Shown: positions 28,557 through 37,829 of the stretch, one piece after another
Layout: each line of letters begins with the position of its first letter
How positions within the stretch are numbered: position 1 is the first letter of the stretch
From: Salegentibacter flavus
Lineage (GTDB): Bacteria > Bacteroidota > Bacteroidia > Flavobacteriales > Flavobacteriaceae
Reading direction: 5' to 3'
Length of the DNA stretch: 64,000 nt
Assembly: GCF_900115145.1 (NCBI RefSeq)
Contig: NZ_FOVL01000002.1
Location: 213,041 to 277,040 of the forward strand
Notes under the pieces: generated by a model
Databases searched by the model: none
Told to the model about the DNA's origin: nothing
What the model saw: the letters and a program-made list of their open reading frames with translations, nothing else
Translations under genes and position numbers: made by a program

Positions 28557-30185
28557 TTAAGTCTGAATTACTCCCATATTAAAGTCTTTTTTAATAGGAG
28601 CGTGGTTCGCAGCTTCAATCCCCATGGAAATCCATTTGCGGGTATCCAACGGATCGATGATGGCATCTGTCCATAGGCGGGCCGCTGCATAATAGGGCGA
28701 AGTTTGCTCATCGTATCTCGATTTTATTTTATTAAAAACCTCTTTTTCCTTTTCTTCATCAACTTTCTCGCCTTTTTTCTCCAGAGCAGCGGTTTCAATC
28801 TGAGCTAAAACCTTCGCAGCCTGGGTTCCACCCATAACGGCGAGTTCAGCACTTGGCCAGGCTACGATCAACCTGGGGTCATAAGCTTTCCCACACATGG
28901 CATAATTTCCGGCACCATAGGAATTTCCCATAATTACAGTGAATTTCGGTACAACAGAGTTGCTCACCGCATTTACCATTTTCGCTCCGTCTTTTATAAT
29001 TCCACCGTGTTCGCTTTTACTACCTACCATAAATCCGGTTACATCCTGAAGGAAAACCAAGGGAATTTTTTTCTGATTGCAATTGGCAATAAATCGGGTT
29101 GCTTTATCGGCCGAGTCTGAATAGATCACGCCACCAAATTGCATTTCACCTTTTTTGGTCTTTACAATCTTACGTTGATTGGCGACAATTCCTACGGCCC
29201 AGCCATCAATTCGGGCATAACCGGTAATTAAGGTTTGTCCGTAACCGGCTTTATATTCTTCAAATTCCGAGCCATCCACCAGACGCTTAATGATTTCCAT
29301 AGCATCATATTGGTCGCTGCGTTTCTTGGGAAGAATTCCGTAGATGTCTTCAGGTTTTTCCTTAGGTTTTACAGCTTTTTTATGGCTGAATCCGGCTTTG
29401 TCAAAGTCCCCCATCTTATCCATAATATTTTTAATACGGGTAAGGGCATCTTTATCGTCTTTCGCCTTATAATCGGTCACTCCACTAATTTCAGAATGTG
29501 TTGTAGCTCCACCGAGGGTTTCGTTATCTACGCTTTCCCCTATAGCAGCTTTTACCAGGTAACTACCAGCAAGAAAGATACTTCCGGTTTTCTCCACGAT
29601 AATTGCTTCGTCGCTCATAATAGGTAAGTACGCTCCACCAGCAACGCAACTGCCCATTACTGCCGCGATCTGGGTAATTCCCATAGAGCTCATGACAGCA
29701 TTATTTCTAAAAATTCTTCCGAAGTGTTCTTTATCGGGGAAGATCTCATCCTGCATAGGCAGGTAAACTCCGGCACTGTCTACAAGATAAATTATGGGAA
29801 GACGATTTTCTATGGCGATTTCCTGAGCGCGAAGGTTCTTTTTTCCTGTAATAGGAAACCAGGCTCCTGCTTTTACAGTGGCATCATTGGCAACAATTAT
29901 ACATTGCTTTTCAGAAACATAACCTATTTTCACAACCACTCCTCCTGAAGGGCAGCCACCATGCTCCTCATACATTCCATCTCCTGCAAACGCGGCTATT
30001 TCAATAGATTTTTTAGGGTCATCCAGCAGAAAATCTATGCGTTCTCTGGCGGTCATCTTTCCTTTCGCGTGATGCTTTTCTATGCGTTTTTCTCCGCCTC
30101 CAAGATGAGTTCGTTTAAGTTTATGGTTTAAAGAAGATACCAGGAGTTTATTATGGTCTTCATTCTTATTAAAGGTCATATTCAT
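28557..30185 (-). CDS. Acyl-CoA carboxylase beta subunit (methylcrotonyl-/propionyl-CoA type)
   Basis: Carboxyltransferase subunit of a biotin-dependent acyl-CoA carboxylase. N- and C-terminal crotonase-like halves are complete: MTARERIDFLLDD near 45, SGGVVVKIGYV near 80, the first oxyanion region near GGAYLPIMSDEAI, and MGNSYGAGNYAMCGKAYDPR in the second half. The long form with CPSGG and MQDEIFPD is closest in memory to 3-methylcrotonyl-CoA carboxylase (leucine degradation). No biotin carboxylase subunit lies in the window. ATG at 30185 or two codons later can start it. Confidence 0.88.
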   Translation of the reverse strand: MNMTFNKNEDHNKLLVSSLNHKLKRTHLGGGEKRIEKHHAKGKMTARERIDFLLDDPKKSIEIAAFAGDGMYEEHGGCPSGGVVVKIGYVSEKQCIIVANDATVKAGAWFPITGKKNLRAQEIAIENRLPIIYLVDSAGVYLPMQDEIFPDKEHFGRIFRNNAVMSSMGITQIAAVMGSCVAGGAYLPIMSDEAIIVEKTGSIFLAGSYLVKAAIGESVDNETLGGATTHSEISGVTDYKAKDDKDALTRIKNIMDKMGDFDKAGFSHKKAVKPKEKPEDIYGILPKKRSDQYDAMEIIKRLVDGSEFEEYKAGYGQTLITGYARIDGWAVGIVANQRKIVKTKKGEMQFGGVIYSDSADKATRFIANCNQKKIPLVFLQDVTGFMVGSKSEHGGIIKDGAKMVNAVSNSVVPKFTVIMGNSYGAGNYAMCGKAYDPRLIVAWPSAELAVMGGTQAAKVLAQIETAALEKKGEKVDEEKEKEVFNKIKSRYDEQTSPYYAAARLWTDAIIDPLDTRKWISMGIEAANHAPIKKDFNMGVIQT

Positions 30186-30342
30186 ATTATCTTTTTTCTG
30201 AAGTAAATGGATTATTCCTTATTGAAAATTCAGATTTTAATTTAAATGTGCTCTCAATTTTGGCTAAAATACAAAATAGGTGGTATTTTTAAACTCTAAA
30301 TTATACTCAAAAAAATCCGATATTTACAGTAAAGAATAGATT

Positions 30343-30522
30343 ATGGGAATGAACAAAAATACCATCTTTGGATGGGCCTCCTTTATTATGTTTATCATAG
30401 GGGCGGCCCTGGTACTGCTAGGTGTGCTTAAATATATAGATTACGCCATAGGTTTTTCGGTGGCAGGCATTGGGTTTTTTGCAATTTCCTGGGCTTTTAA
30501 CGCACTAAAAGGAAGGGTTTAG
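30343..30522 (+). CDS. Small two-helix membrane protein (59 residues)
   Basis: An open frame of 59 codons starting MGMNKNTIFGWASFIMF and ending ISWAFNALKGRV. Two membrane helices (about 8-28 and 36-54) are separated by a short loop KYIDYA. The stop is one base before the GTG of the DinB-like gene, so the pair are probably co-translated. It looks like the small conserved flavobacterial membrane protein known from Gramella forsetii as the CAL67264 family; that assignment is from memory. Function unknown. Confidence 0.7.
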   Translation: MGMNKNTIFGWASFIMFIIGAALVLLGVLKYIDYAIGFSVAGIGFFAISWAFNALKGRV

Positions 30523-30523
30523 A

Positions 30524-31000
30524 GTGAATTCTACTGAATACCGAAAACAATTGGTCAAACATCTTCGGGGAGGGGAAGCCTTTTTGCCGATTGATGATTT
30601 TATTGATAAGGTCCCTTTTGAAATGTTAGGCGATCGGCCTTCACAATTACCTTATTCTTTTTATGAGGTTTTCTATCATATAAAATATGCCCAAAAGGAT
30701 ATTTTGGATTTCTGTATTTCCGGAGATTATAAATCCCCGAACTGGCCTGACGATTACTGGCCCGATTCCCCAGCTCCTGAAAGTGAAGCTGTCTGGAATA
30801 AATTGAAATCCGATTATTTTAAGGAACGGGAACACTTTGTCTCTTTTATTTTAGATGAAAGTAATGACCTGCTATCGCCGGTAGAAAATGCGACAAATCA
30901 AATATTGTTGCGAGAGGCATTGCTGGTGATAGAACACACCGCCTATCATACAGGACAGCTTCTCATTATTTCCAGGCTGCTGGGAGTTTATTCAGCATAA
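30524..31000 (+). CDS. DinB-like four-helix protein
   Basis: DinB/YfiT-type four-helix bundle of 158 residues. The metal-ligand pattern is visible: a histidine in SFYEVFYHIKYAQKD near 50 and HTAYHTGQLL near 138-147. Such proteins are thiol- or metal-dependent enzymes or stress proteins with mostly unknown substrates. The start is GTG at 30524, fixed by the adjoining stop of the small membrane gene one base upstream. Confidence 0.75.
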   Translation: MNSTEYRKQLVKHLRGGEAFLPIDDFIDKVPFEMLGDRPSQLPYSFYEVFYHIKYAQKDILDFCISGDYKSPNWPDDYWPDSPAPESEAVWNKLKSDYFKEREHFVSFILDESNDLLSPVENATNQILLREALLVIEHTAYHTGQLLIISRLLGVYSA

Positions 31001-31090
31001 AAACGGTTAATTTTCTAAAGTAAATTTATGATATTTGCATTCCTTCAGAAATTAAACTTCTGAAGTTCAAATATTTAAAAACAATATATT

Positions 31091-32782
31091 ATGTCAGACG
31101 ATAAAAAAGTGATTTTTTCGATGTCTGGAGTGACTAAAACGTATAAAAATGCGAACACTCCGGTTTTGAAAAATATATATTTAAGTTTCTTTTATGGTGC
31201 CAAAATCGGGATTTTGGGTCTTAACGGCTCGGGGAAATCTACTTTGCTGCGCATAATTGCCGGAGAAGACAAAAATTACCAGGGAGATGTGGTATTCTCA
31301 CCGGGATATTCTGTAGGATTCCTGGAACAGGAACCTAAACTCGATGAAGATAAAACAGTCCTAGAGATAGTGAAGGAAGGCGTTGCTGAGACAGTGGAGA
31401 TCCTCGACGAGTACAACAAGATCAACGATATGTTTGGTTTGCCTGAGGTTTATGAGGATGCTGATAAGATGCAGAAGCTTATGGATAAGCAGGCCGTACT
31501 TCAGGACAGGATTGATGCCAGCAACGCGTGGGAACTCGATACTAAACTGGAAATCGCTATGGATGCATTACGTACTCCGGAGCCTGATAAGCCTATAAGT
31601 GTGCTTTCGGGAGGAGAGAGAAGGAGGGTAGCTTTATGCCGACTTTTACTCCAGGAACCCGATATTCTACTGCTGGATGAGCCTACCAACCACCTGGATG
31701 CCGAATCGGTACACTGGCTGGAACATCACCTGGCACAGTACAAAGGCACCGTGATCGCAGTTACTCACGATAGATATTTTCTGGATAATGTTGCAGGTTG
31801 GATTCTTGAACTGGACAGGGGAGAAGGCATCCCATGGAAAGGAAATTATTCTTCCTGGTTAGACCAGAAATCAAAACGAATGGCGCAGGAGCAGAAGCAG
31901 GCGAGCAAGCGTCAGAAAACACTTGAACGGGAATTGGAATGGGCAAAGATGAATCCTAAAGGAAGACAGGCTAAGCAAAAAGCGCGACTTAATAACTACG
32001 ACAAACTTCTTAGCCAGGATCAAAAGCAGGTAGACGAGAAACTGGAGATATACATCCCTAACGGACCACGTCTTGGCACGAATGTTATTGAGGCGAAAGG
32101 CGTTAGCAAGGCTTTTGGCGATAAATTGCTCTATGAAGATCTGAATTTCAATTTACCCCAGGCGGGGATTGTTGGTATAATTGGTCCTAACGGGGCAGGA
32201 AAAACCACGATCTTCAAAATGATTATGGGAGAGGAAAAACCAGACAAAGGAACTTTTGAGGTTGGAGAAACTGCAAAGATCGCTTATGTAGATCAGGCAC
32301 ACTCGAATATTGATCCTGAAAAAACCATCTGGCAAAACTTTAGCGATGAGCAGGAACTTATTATGATGGGCGGCCGTCAGGTGAATTCCAGAGCTTATCT
32401 AAGCCGATTTAACTTTAGCGGAAGCGAACAAAACAAGAAAGTGAATATGCTTTCTGGTGGAGAAAGAAACCGACTTCATTTAGCGATGACCCTTAAAGAA
32501 GAAGGCAACGTGCTCTTGCTCGATGAACCTACCAACGACTTGGATGTGAATACTCTGAGGGCCTTGGAGGAAGGATTGGAGAATTTTGCAGGTTGTGCAG
32601 TGGTGATCTCTCACGACAGGTGGTTCCTCGATAGGGTATGTACGCATATTCTGTCTTTTGAAGGGGATTCTCAGGTATATTTCTTTGAAGGAAGTTTCTC
32701 TGAATACGAAGAAAATAAGAAGAAACGTTTGGGTGGAGATCTTATGCCTAAACGGATTAAGTATAAAAAACTGGTGCGATAA
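31091..32782 (+). CDS. ettA: Energy-dependent translational throttle protein EttA (ABC-F)
   Basis: Ribosome-associated ABC-F ATPase that gates the first elongation step according to ATP/ADP ratio. Two nucleotide-binding domains: GLNGSGKST near 43-51 with LSGGERRRVALCR and LLLDEPTNHLD; GPNGAGKTT near 363-371 with LSGGERNRLHLA and LLLDEPTNDLD. The basic linker (about 250-310, QKSKRMAQEQKQ...) corresponds to the ribosome-contacting interdomain region. Length of 563 fits EttA. It has its own terminator. Confidence 0.94.
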   Translation: MSDDKKVIFSMSGVTKTYKNANTPVLKNIYLSFFYGAKIGILGLNGSGKSTLLRIIAGEDKNYQGDVVFSPGYSVGFLEQEPKLDEDKTVLEIVKEGVAETVEILDEYNKINDMFGLPEVYEDADKMQKLMDKQAVLQDRIDASNAWELDTKLEIAMDALRTPEPDKPISVLSGGERRRVALCRLLLQEPDILLLDEPTNHLDAESVHWLEHHLAQYKGTVIAVTHDRYFLDNVAGWILELDRGEGIPWKGNYSSWLDQKSKRMAQEQKQASKRQKTLERELEWAKMNPKGRQAKQKARLNNYDKLLSQDQKQVDEKLEIYIPNGPRLGTNVIEAKGVSKAFGDKLLYEDLNFNLPQAGIVGIIGPNGAGKTTIFKMIMGEEKPDKGTFEVGETAKIAYVDQAHSNIDPEKTIWQNFSDEQELIMMGGRQVNSRAYLSRFNFSGSEQNKKVNMLSGGERNRLHLAMTLKEEGNVLLLDEPTNDLDVNTLRALEEGLENFAGCAVVISHDRWFLDRVCTHILSFEGDSQVYFFEGSFSEYEENKKKRLGGDLMPKRIKYKKLVR

Positions 32783-32802
32783 AGCATCAGCAATTTTACT
32801 AA

Positions 32803-32832
32803 AAAACCTCTTTCAGCGATGAAGGAGGTTTT
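32803..32832 (+). terminator. Terminator after ettA
   Basis: AAAACCTCTTTCA / TGAAGGAGGTTTT form a 13-base stem with one mismatch and a four-base loop, followed by TGTTTTTTT. It begins 20 bases after the ettA stop. Confidence 0.85.
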
Positions 32833-32861
32833 GTTTTTTTATTCTGGAAGGGTAAATACCC

Positions 32862-32875
32862 CGAGGTTAACCTCG
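32862..32875. repeat. Perfect 14-base palindrome, REP-like
   Basis: CGAGGTTAACCTCG is perfectly self-complementary, in the gap between convergent ettA and the DUF1456 gene. GGGCTTGCCCCGGAG further on (about 32927-32941) has the flavour of flavobacterial REP palindromes. Its role is unknown. Confidence 0.6.
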
Positions 32876-32943
32876 TTAGTAAATGTTGTAAAGTTTGAAA
32901 ACGTGTTCAATTATAATGCTCAGTGGGCTTGCCCCGGAGAACT

Positions 32944-33198
32944 TTACTCCTGTTTCTTTTTAGGTTTCTTTTCAGACATTGGTCCCCGAAGGTGAATTAT
33001 GAGTCCGTTGAGGAAATTCCGCAGAAACTGGTCTCCGCACTCCATATATTTAGGATGATCTTCACTTCGGAAAATTGCTCCTATTTCACTTTTTGTTACC
33101 TTAAAATCTACAAGGGCACAAATCTTTACGATATCATCATCGCGTAATTTATGAGCCACTCTTAGTTTCTTGAAAATATCGTTATTTGTTAATGCCAT
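32944..33198 (-). CDS. DUF1456 (YehS-like) protein, single repeat
   Basis: Starts MALTNNDIFKKLRVAHKLRD, the opening of the DUF1456 repeat, and ends in a Lys-rich tail. E. coli YehS has two such repeats (about 156 residues); this protein has only one (84 residues) plus the tail, which may be a family variant. A longer start at 33234 would overlap the DUF2254 gene and add residues unlike the family, so ATG at 33198 is preferred. Function unknown. Confidence 0.75.
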   Translation of the reverse strand: MALTNNDIFKKLRVAHKLRDDDIVKICALVDFKVTKSEIGAIFRSEDHPKYMECGDQFLRNFLNGLIIHLRGPMSEKKPKKKQE

Positions 33199-33223
33199 AC
33201 CGCAAAAATAAACTTTTCTTATT

Positions 33224-34519
33224 TCAGGGGTCAATTTTCAAATGTAATTTTTCAGAAATTCCTTTCAGAATCTTTTGATCTATAGGATTGGTGATTTCCT
33301 TATATGCATCCAGCAATAAGGTTTGCGCCTCTTTGTCTATCACTTTATAAAAGTCGGGATCTATACTTTCCTGGGTTTGTAAATAATAAAACATTAGACC
33401 AAGTTTCTGTACAATAGTAATATCCTGTTTGCAATAAGTCCGAAGAGAAGCCATTACATTGTACATTAATTCTTCAAAACTTATAACATCTATTTTAATT
33501 TTATTATTCTCGTTAGTTATATGCACACTGAAATCATTTTTTTGCATCCTCATTGCCCAAAGTTCTGTTAGATAATCTATTCCGTTCATTGCTGTACCGG
33601 GATCATTGATTCCCGGAGACATTGCTTTCACGATAATCTCGGTAATCTGTTTAAATGCAAGTGCATAATTTCGGGAAACCAATTCTCCTCTGGAGAATAC
33701 AATGGAATCCCGTATCTCCTGGAATGCTTCCTCATCTATCTTCTTAGAAGTTTTCAGTAACGGGATACCTTTTAAAACAAAAACTCCTTTGACCGGGAGA
33801 ATGTGGAGGTTAATCTTTTTCTTGTCACAAATAGCTTTTAGGTTTTCAAGATTGAGATGTTGAAAATATCCGCTTTTTTCAGCATAAAATTCCGGCCAGT
33901 CTTTGCTATCCGGGAAACTGCCTGTCGTATCTGCAGGATCTTCGATCAAATAATTAAGGCGTTTTTTTGCAGTTTGGTAGATACCGTCCAGGATATTATT
34001 AATCTGTATACTTTGCGAGATGGTATGGATAAAATAAATAAAAGCCCCCATACAGATCACTGTGAAAATTATTCCCATTAAAACTGAAAAACCTGGAACC
34101 TGGTAATCCTCACCATCCGGCTGAATTGAAATGGCAATAAAAATACAATAGAGAATTGTTGCCAGGTATACTCCCAGAATTACCTGGTGTTTTTTATTGG
34201 AGATCAAACCCGGTAATAGCCTGGGAGAAAAATTGGTTGAGGCCTGGTTTAGCAAAACCATCACCATAGAAAAACTGAAAACCATCATTGAGATCAGCCC
34301 TGTAATACACGCACTCAGAATTGTTAAAGCAGTATCTCCATTATTTACGACCAGGGTTGGTGTATTCTCCATAAGATATGCGGAAACTCCCCGATTTTCA
34401 GCGTAGATCATTACAAAAGCGAGTAAAAATCCAAAAACAGCAAAGAGGGAAGGATAGAAGGCAATCTTGCTTTGAATGGAAAAGAAAACGGTTCTAAACT
34501 TTGCCCATAGTTCTTTCAT
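33224..34519 (-). CDS. DUF2254 membrane protein
   Basis: Four membrane helices lie in the N-terminal half (about 18-40, 62-90, 110-132, 145-167), then a soluble domain of about 250 residues. The segment FSFSMVMVLLNQASTNFSPRL is characteristic of DUF2254. The soluble part contains SPGINDPGTAMNGIDYLTEL. Function is unknown; it is upstream of the DUF1456 gene by 25 bases on the same strand. Confidence 0.85.
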   Translation of the reverse strand: MKELWAKFRTVFFSIQSKIAFYPSLFAVFGFLLAFVMIYAENRGVSAYLMENTPTLVVNNGDTALTILSACITGLISMMVFSFSMVMVLLNQASTNFSPRLLPGLISNKKHQVILGVYLATILYCIFIAISIQPDGEDYQVPGFSVLMGIIFTVICMGAFIYFIHTISQSIQINNILDGIYQTAKKRLNYLIEDPADTTGSFPDSKDWPEFYAEKSGYFQHLNLENLKAICDKKKINLHILPVKGVFVLKGIPLLKTSKKIDEEAFQEIRDSIVFSRGELVSRNYALAFKQITEIIVKAMSPGINDPGTAMNGIDYLTELWAMRMQKNDFSVHITNENNKIKIDVISFEELMYNVMASLRTYCKQDITIVQKLGLMFYYLQTQESIDPDFYKVIDKEAQTLLLDAYKEITNPIDQKILKGISEKLHLKIDP

Positions 34520-34704
34520 AGAATGAATTGTTTGGTCTAAGTTAGTTATTTCCTAAAAGAATAGATCAGCTAATTTATTGGTTTATGTCAAAAAGACAGT
34601 TTAAATCCCTTCAATTCAGACAAATAGGCATTAATTTTTTAATTGGAATTTAATTTGCTAATTACTTATTAGAAAGAAATGTTCAATTAAAAAATATAAA
34701 AGCT

Positions 34705-35148
34705 ATGAGTTTAATTAAAAGAGATGAAACCAATTGGTTGCCATCGGTTTTTGACGATATGTTTAAAACCGATTGGTTAGGAGGTACTACTAATGTAAAT
34801 AGTATTGGCACCAGTATTCCTGCGGTAAATATCCAGGAAGATGAGAATGCATTTACCGTTGAGGTGGCTGCACCCGGAAAGACCAAAGCCGATTTTAATA
34901 TCGAGCTTGATAATGATGTATTGACTATTTCTTCTGAAGAAAAGAAAGAAAAGGAAACTTCAGAAAAAAATGGAAGATACACCAGAAGAGAGTTCAGCTA
35001 CAACAATTTTAAACGTGCTTTTAGTTTACCTGAATCTGTTGATACTGAGAAAATCTCTGCCTCCTATAAAGATGGCGTTTTGTTCATCGGACTTCCTAAA
35101 CGTGAAGAAGCTAAGTTACAGGCTAAAAGGATGATTGAGATTAAGTAA
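34705..35148 (+). CDS. Hsp20-family small heat-shock protein
   Basis: ATP-independent holdase chaperone. The alpha-crystallin domain runs from about residue 38 (IPAVNIQEDENAFTVEVAAPG) to 142, with the conserved end of the fold near YKDGVLFIGLPK and a short N-terminal arm. Length of 147 is normal. The preceding 185 bases are very AT-rich with no CIRCE-like repeat. Confidence 0.95.
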   Translation: MSLIKRDETNWLPSVFDDMFKTDWLGGTTNVNSIGTSIPAVNIQEDENAFTVEVAAPGKTKADFNIELDNDVLTISSEEKKEKETSEKNGRYTRREFSYNNFKRAFSLPESVDTEKISASYKDGVLFIGLPKREEAKLQAKRMIEIK

Positions 35149-35170
35149 TCAACAGCTTACTGATTGTACG

Positions 35171-35195
35171 AACCCCATAGGAAACCTGTGGGGTT
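35171..35195 (+). terminator. Terminator after the Hsp20 gene
   Basis: AACCCCATAGG / CCTGTGGGGTT form an 11-pair stem with one T-G wobble and an AAA loop, followed by TGTTGTTTT, 22 bases after the stop. Confidence 0.85.
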
Positions 35196-35294
35196 TGTTG
35201 TTTTAAGGAAGCAAGTGATTTTAATTTAGTTAAATATTATCCGGCATCCTGATTATTTTAATTAAATCGAAAATAGTCTGTAATATCCTCAGAG

Positions 35295-35310
35295 TATGAC
35301 CTCCGTCATA
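35295..35310 (+). promoter_or_regulatory. Candidate Crp/Fnr-type operator upstream of iorA
   Basis: TATGAC-CTCC-GTCATA is a perfect 6+4+6 inverted repeat, the geometry bound by Crp/Fnr-type regulators. A -7-like box TACTTTTA follows at 35326-35333 with no -33 box at the right distance, so the site would sit roughly 35-41 bases before the expected start of transcription, a class II activator position. The iorA start is 126 bases downstream of the site. Confidence 0.5.
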
Positions 35311-35436
35311 GCTAATTGTTCACGATACTTTTAAATTAGTTTTTACAACAGAGATTATTTTATGAAATGCCTATTCAGAATTTTAAAAATCTACAGATTA
35401 TCAGGGCATTCCATCCGTCCATAAAAACAATTACAC

Positions 35437-37050
35437 ATGAAAAGTTTACTATTAGGTAATGAAGCACTTGCTCAAGGTAGTATTGACGCGGGATTGTCAG
35501 GTGTTTATGCTTATCCAGGCACTCCTTCAACTGAAATAACAGAATATATTCAAAAATCGAAACTTGCTAAGGAATTAAAGATACATACAACCTGGTCTGT
35601 TAATGAAAAAACCGCCATGGAAGCTGCTTTAGGAATGTCCTATGTTGGCAAGAGATCTATGGTAGTAATGAAGCATGTTGGATTAAATGTAGCTTCAGAT
35701 GTTTTCATGAATATGGCTGTTTCCGGAATAAATGGCGGACTGGTGGTTGTAGTAGCCGATGATCCTTCTATGCACTCATCACAGAATGAGCAGGATTCAC
35801 GTTTTTATGGAAAATTTGCGATGATTCCAACATTGGAACCATCAAATCAGCAAGAAGCCTATGACCTTATGTTGTATGCTTTTGACCTGTCTGAAGAATT
35901 AAAATTACCTGTGTTATTAAGAATGGTTACCCGTTTATCGCATTCCCGCGCAGGAATTAATGTTAAGGAAAGACATCATCAAAACGAGATCAATTTACCA
36001 TTAGATACTTCACGTTTTGCTTTGCTTCCTATGAATGCTAGAAGACAGTTTGATTTATTGGTTAATAAGCAAGGTACTTTAATAGAACTATCTGAAAAAT
36101 CAGAATTTAATAAGCTGAAATTAGGAGATCAAAATGGGATTGGGATCATCGCATGTGGAATAGCATATAACTATGTGATGGAAAATATTGGAGAAGATGA
36201 ATCTTCATATTCTATATTAAAGGTGTCCCAATATCCATTACCCAGAGAAAAAGTAATGGCTTTATACCAACATTGTGATAAAATCCTGGTTATAGAAGAA
36301 GGTTACCCTGTTGTTGAAGAGTTATTGCACAATTACTTTGATGAAAACGATAAGATTAAAGGAAAATTATCCGGTGATCTTCCCCGAACAGGAGAACTCA
36401 ATCCTACCATTGTTGGTAAAATATTAGGCTTAAAGGAAGAAAGTGTTAAACCTATTCCTTCTGTAGTTACTCCAAGGCCACCTCAGCTTTGTGAAGGTTG
36501 TGGGCATACAGATCTATTTAATACTATTAATGAAGTTGTCGCAGATCTGGAAAACAAAAGTGTTTTTGGTGATATTGGTTGTTACGCACTTGGTGCTTTG
36601 CCGCCTTTAAATACCATTAATGCCTTGATCGATATGGGAGCTTCCATAACAATGGCGAAAGGTGCTGCAGATGCAGGCCTGGAGAATGCTATTGCGGTTA
36701 TTGGCGATTCAACTTTTACCCATTCAGGAATGACCGGGCTTTTGGATGCCGTATATGAAAACTCACCCATAACTGTTATTATTTCAGATAACTCGGCAAT
36801 TGCTATGACAGGAGCCCAGGAATCTACGGCTGTTGGGAGATTACATAAGATTTGTCTGGGAATTGGAGTCCAACCGGAGCACTTGAAAACTATGGTGCCT
36901 CTAAAAAAGAATCATGGACAAAATGTAGAAGTATTGCAAAACGAATTAAAATATAAAGGTGTTTCGGTCATTATTTCTGAAAGACCTTGTGTACGATTGT
37001 CCAGAGAGCAAAAAAAGGAAATAAAAGCCAAAATTGAATCACTAAATTAG
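35437..37050 (+). CDS. iorA: Indolepyruvate ferredoxin oxidoreductase alpha subunit (IorA), without ferredoxin domain
   Basis: Thiamine-diphosphate enzyme that oxidises aryl pyruvates to aryl-acetyl-CoA with ferredoxin as acceptor. The pyrimidine-binding domain opens with GNEALAQGSIDAGLSGVYAY and YPGTPSTEI near 28; the ThDP/Mg2+ domain has CEGCGHTDLFN near 353 and GDSTFTHSGMTGLLDA near 424. Archaeal IorA ends in a two-cluster 4Fe-4S domain; this 537-residue protein stops at ERPCVRLSREQKKEI..., so that domain is absent, as I recall for Bacteroidetes homologues. It is followed by iorB after 76 bases. Confidence 0.93.
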   Translation: MKSLLLGNEALAQGSIDAGLSGVYAYPGTPSTEITEYIQKSKLAKELKIHTTWSVNEKTAMEAALGMSYVGKRSMVVMKHVGLNVASDVFMNMAVSGINGGLVVVVADDPSMHSSQNEQDSRFYGKFAMIPTLEPSNQQEAYDLMLYAFDLSEELKLPVLLRMVTRLSHSRAGINVKERHHQNEINLPLDTSRFALLPMNARRQFDLLVNKQGTLIELSEKSEFNKLKLGDQNGIGIIACGIAYNYVMENIGEDESSYSILKVSQYPLPREKVMALYQHCDKILVIEEGYPVVEELLHNYFDENDKIKGKLSGDLPRTGELNPTIVGKILGLKEESVKPIPSVVTPRPPQLCEGCGHTDLFNTINEVVADLENKSVFGDIGCYALGALPPLNTINALIDMGASITMAKGAADAGLENAIAVIGDSTFTHSGMTGLLDAVYENSPITVIISDNSAIAMTGAQESTAVGRLHKICLGIGVQPEHLKTMVPLKKNHGQNVEVLQNELKYKGVSVIISERPCVRLSREQKKEIKAKIESLN

Positions 37051-37126
37051 AGAAAACGGAGCAATGTAAACCCATTAATGGTGGGCATTCTCTCTTAACT
37101 AGTTAAAAACAATTAAGTTTAAACAG

Positions 37127-37726
37127 ATGAAAACAAATATTATATTATCAGGGGTTGGTGGTCAAGGTATTCTAACAATTGCTGCGGTTTTAGATACAGC
37201 TGCTTTAAGCGAAAATTTGTTCATTAAACAATCAGAAGTTCATGGGATGAGCCAACGTGGCGGCGCTGTTCAATCCCATGTAAGAATATCTGATAAAGAA
37301 ATATTTTCTGACCTAATCCCTGAGGGAAAAGCTGATTTAATCCTATCAGTAGAGCCAATGGAATTATTAAGGTATTTACCCTTTTTAAAGGAAGATGGCT
37401 GGTTGGTAACCGATTCAGAACCATTTGTTAATACGAATAACTACCCTGATAAAAATGATTTGTTTGATCAGATAAAAAAACACCCGAATAATATCATTAT
37501 AAATGCTACTGAAATTGCTAAATCCATAGGTAATTCCAAGGCTGCTAATATGGTGTTATTGGGAGCGGCCTCTGCTACTTTGCCATTATCGGAAGAAAGT
37601 TTATTGGCAGCTATCACCGAGTTATTTCAACATAAAAGTGAAAGGATTACCAATTTAAACCGGGAAGCTTTTTTTGAAGGTAAAAAAGTTGCTGAAGATT
37701 TCACAAATTTGGCAACTAAGAAATAA
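37127..37726 (+). CDS. iorB: Indolepyruvate ferredoxin oxidoreductase beta subunit (IorB)
   Basis: Gamma-type domain of 2-oxoacid:ferredoxin oxidoreductases, binding the CoA-side half of the reaction. GVGGQGILTIAAVLD at about 9-23 and SEVHGMSQRGGAVQSHVR at about 38-55 are family hallmarks. 199 residues is normal. The gene forms an operon with iorA. Confidence 0.93.
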   Translation: MKTNIILSGVGGQGILTIAAVLDTAALSENLFIKQSEVHGMSQRGGAVQSHVRISDKEIFSDLIPEGKADLILSVEPMELLRYLPFLKEDGWLVTDSEPFVNTNNYPDKNDLFDQIKKHPNNIIINATEIAKSIGNSKAANMVLLGAASATLPLSEESLLAAITELFQHKSERITNLNREAFFEGKKVAEDFTNLATKK

Positions 37727-37829
37727 ACGGTTAAAAAAAATAACCCTCCGTATCCAAGTCAATATGGTTTTTCTAGTCCACTTAATACAATGGCTTGACT
37801 GATTAAAATTCACTCAGGTTTTTAATTAG

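Noticed and set aside
37050..37126. Frameshifted ferredoxin domain after iorA
   Set aside because: No CxxCxxC cluster is present in any frame of the 76-base spacer.
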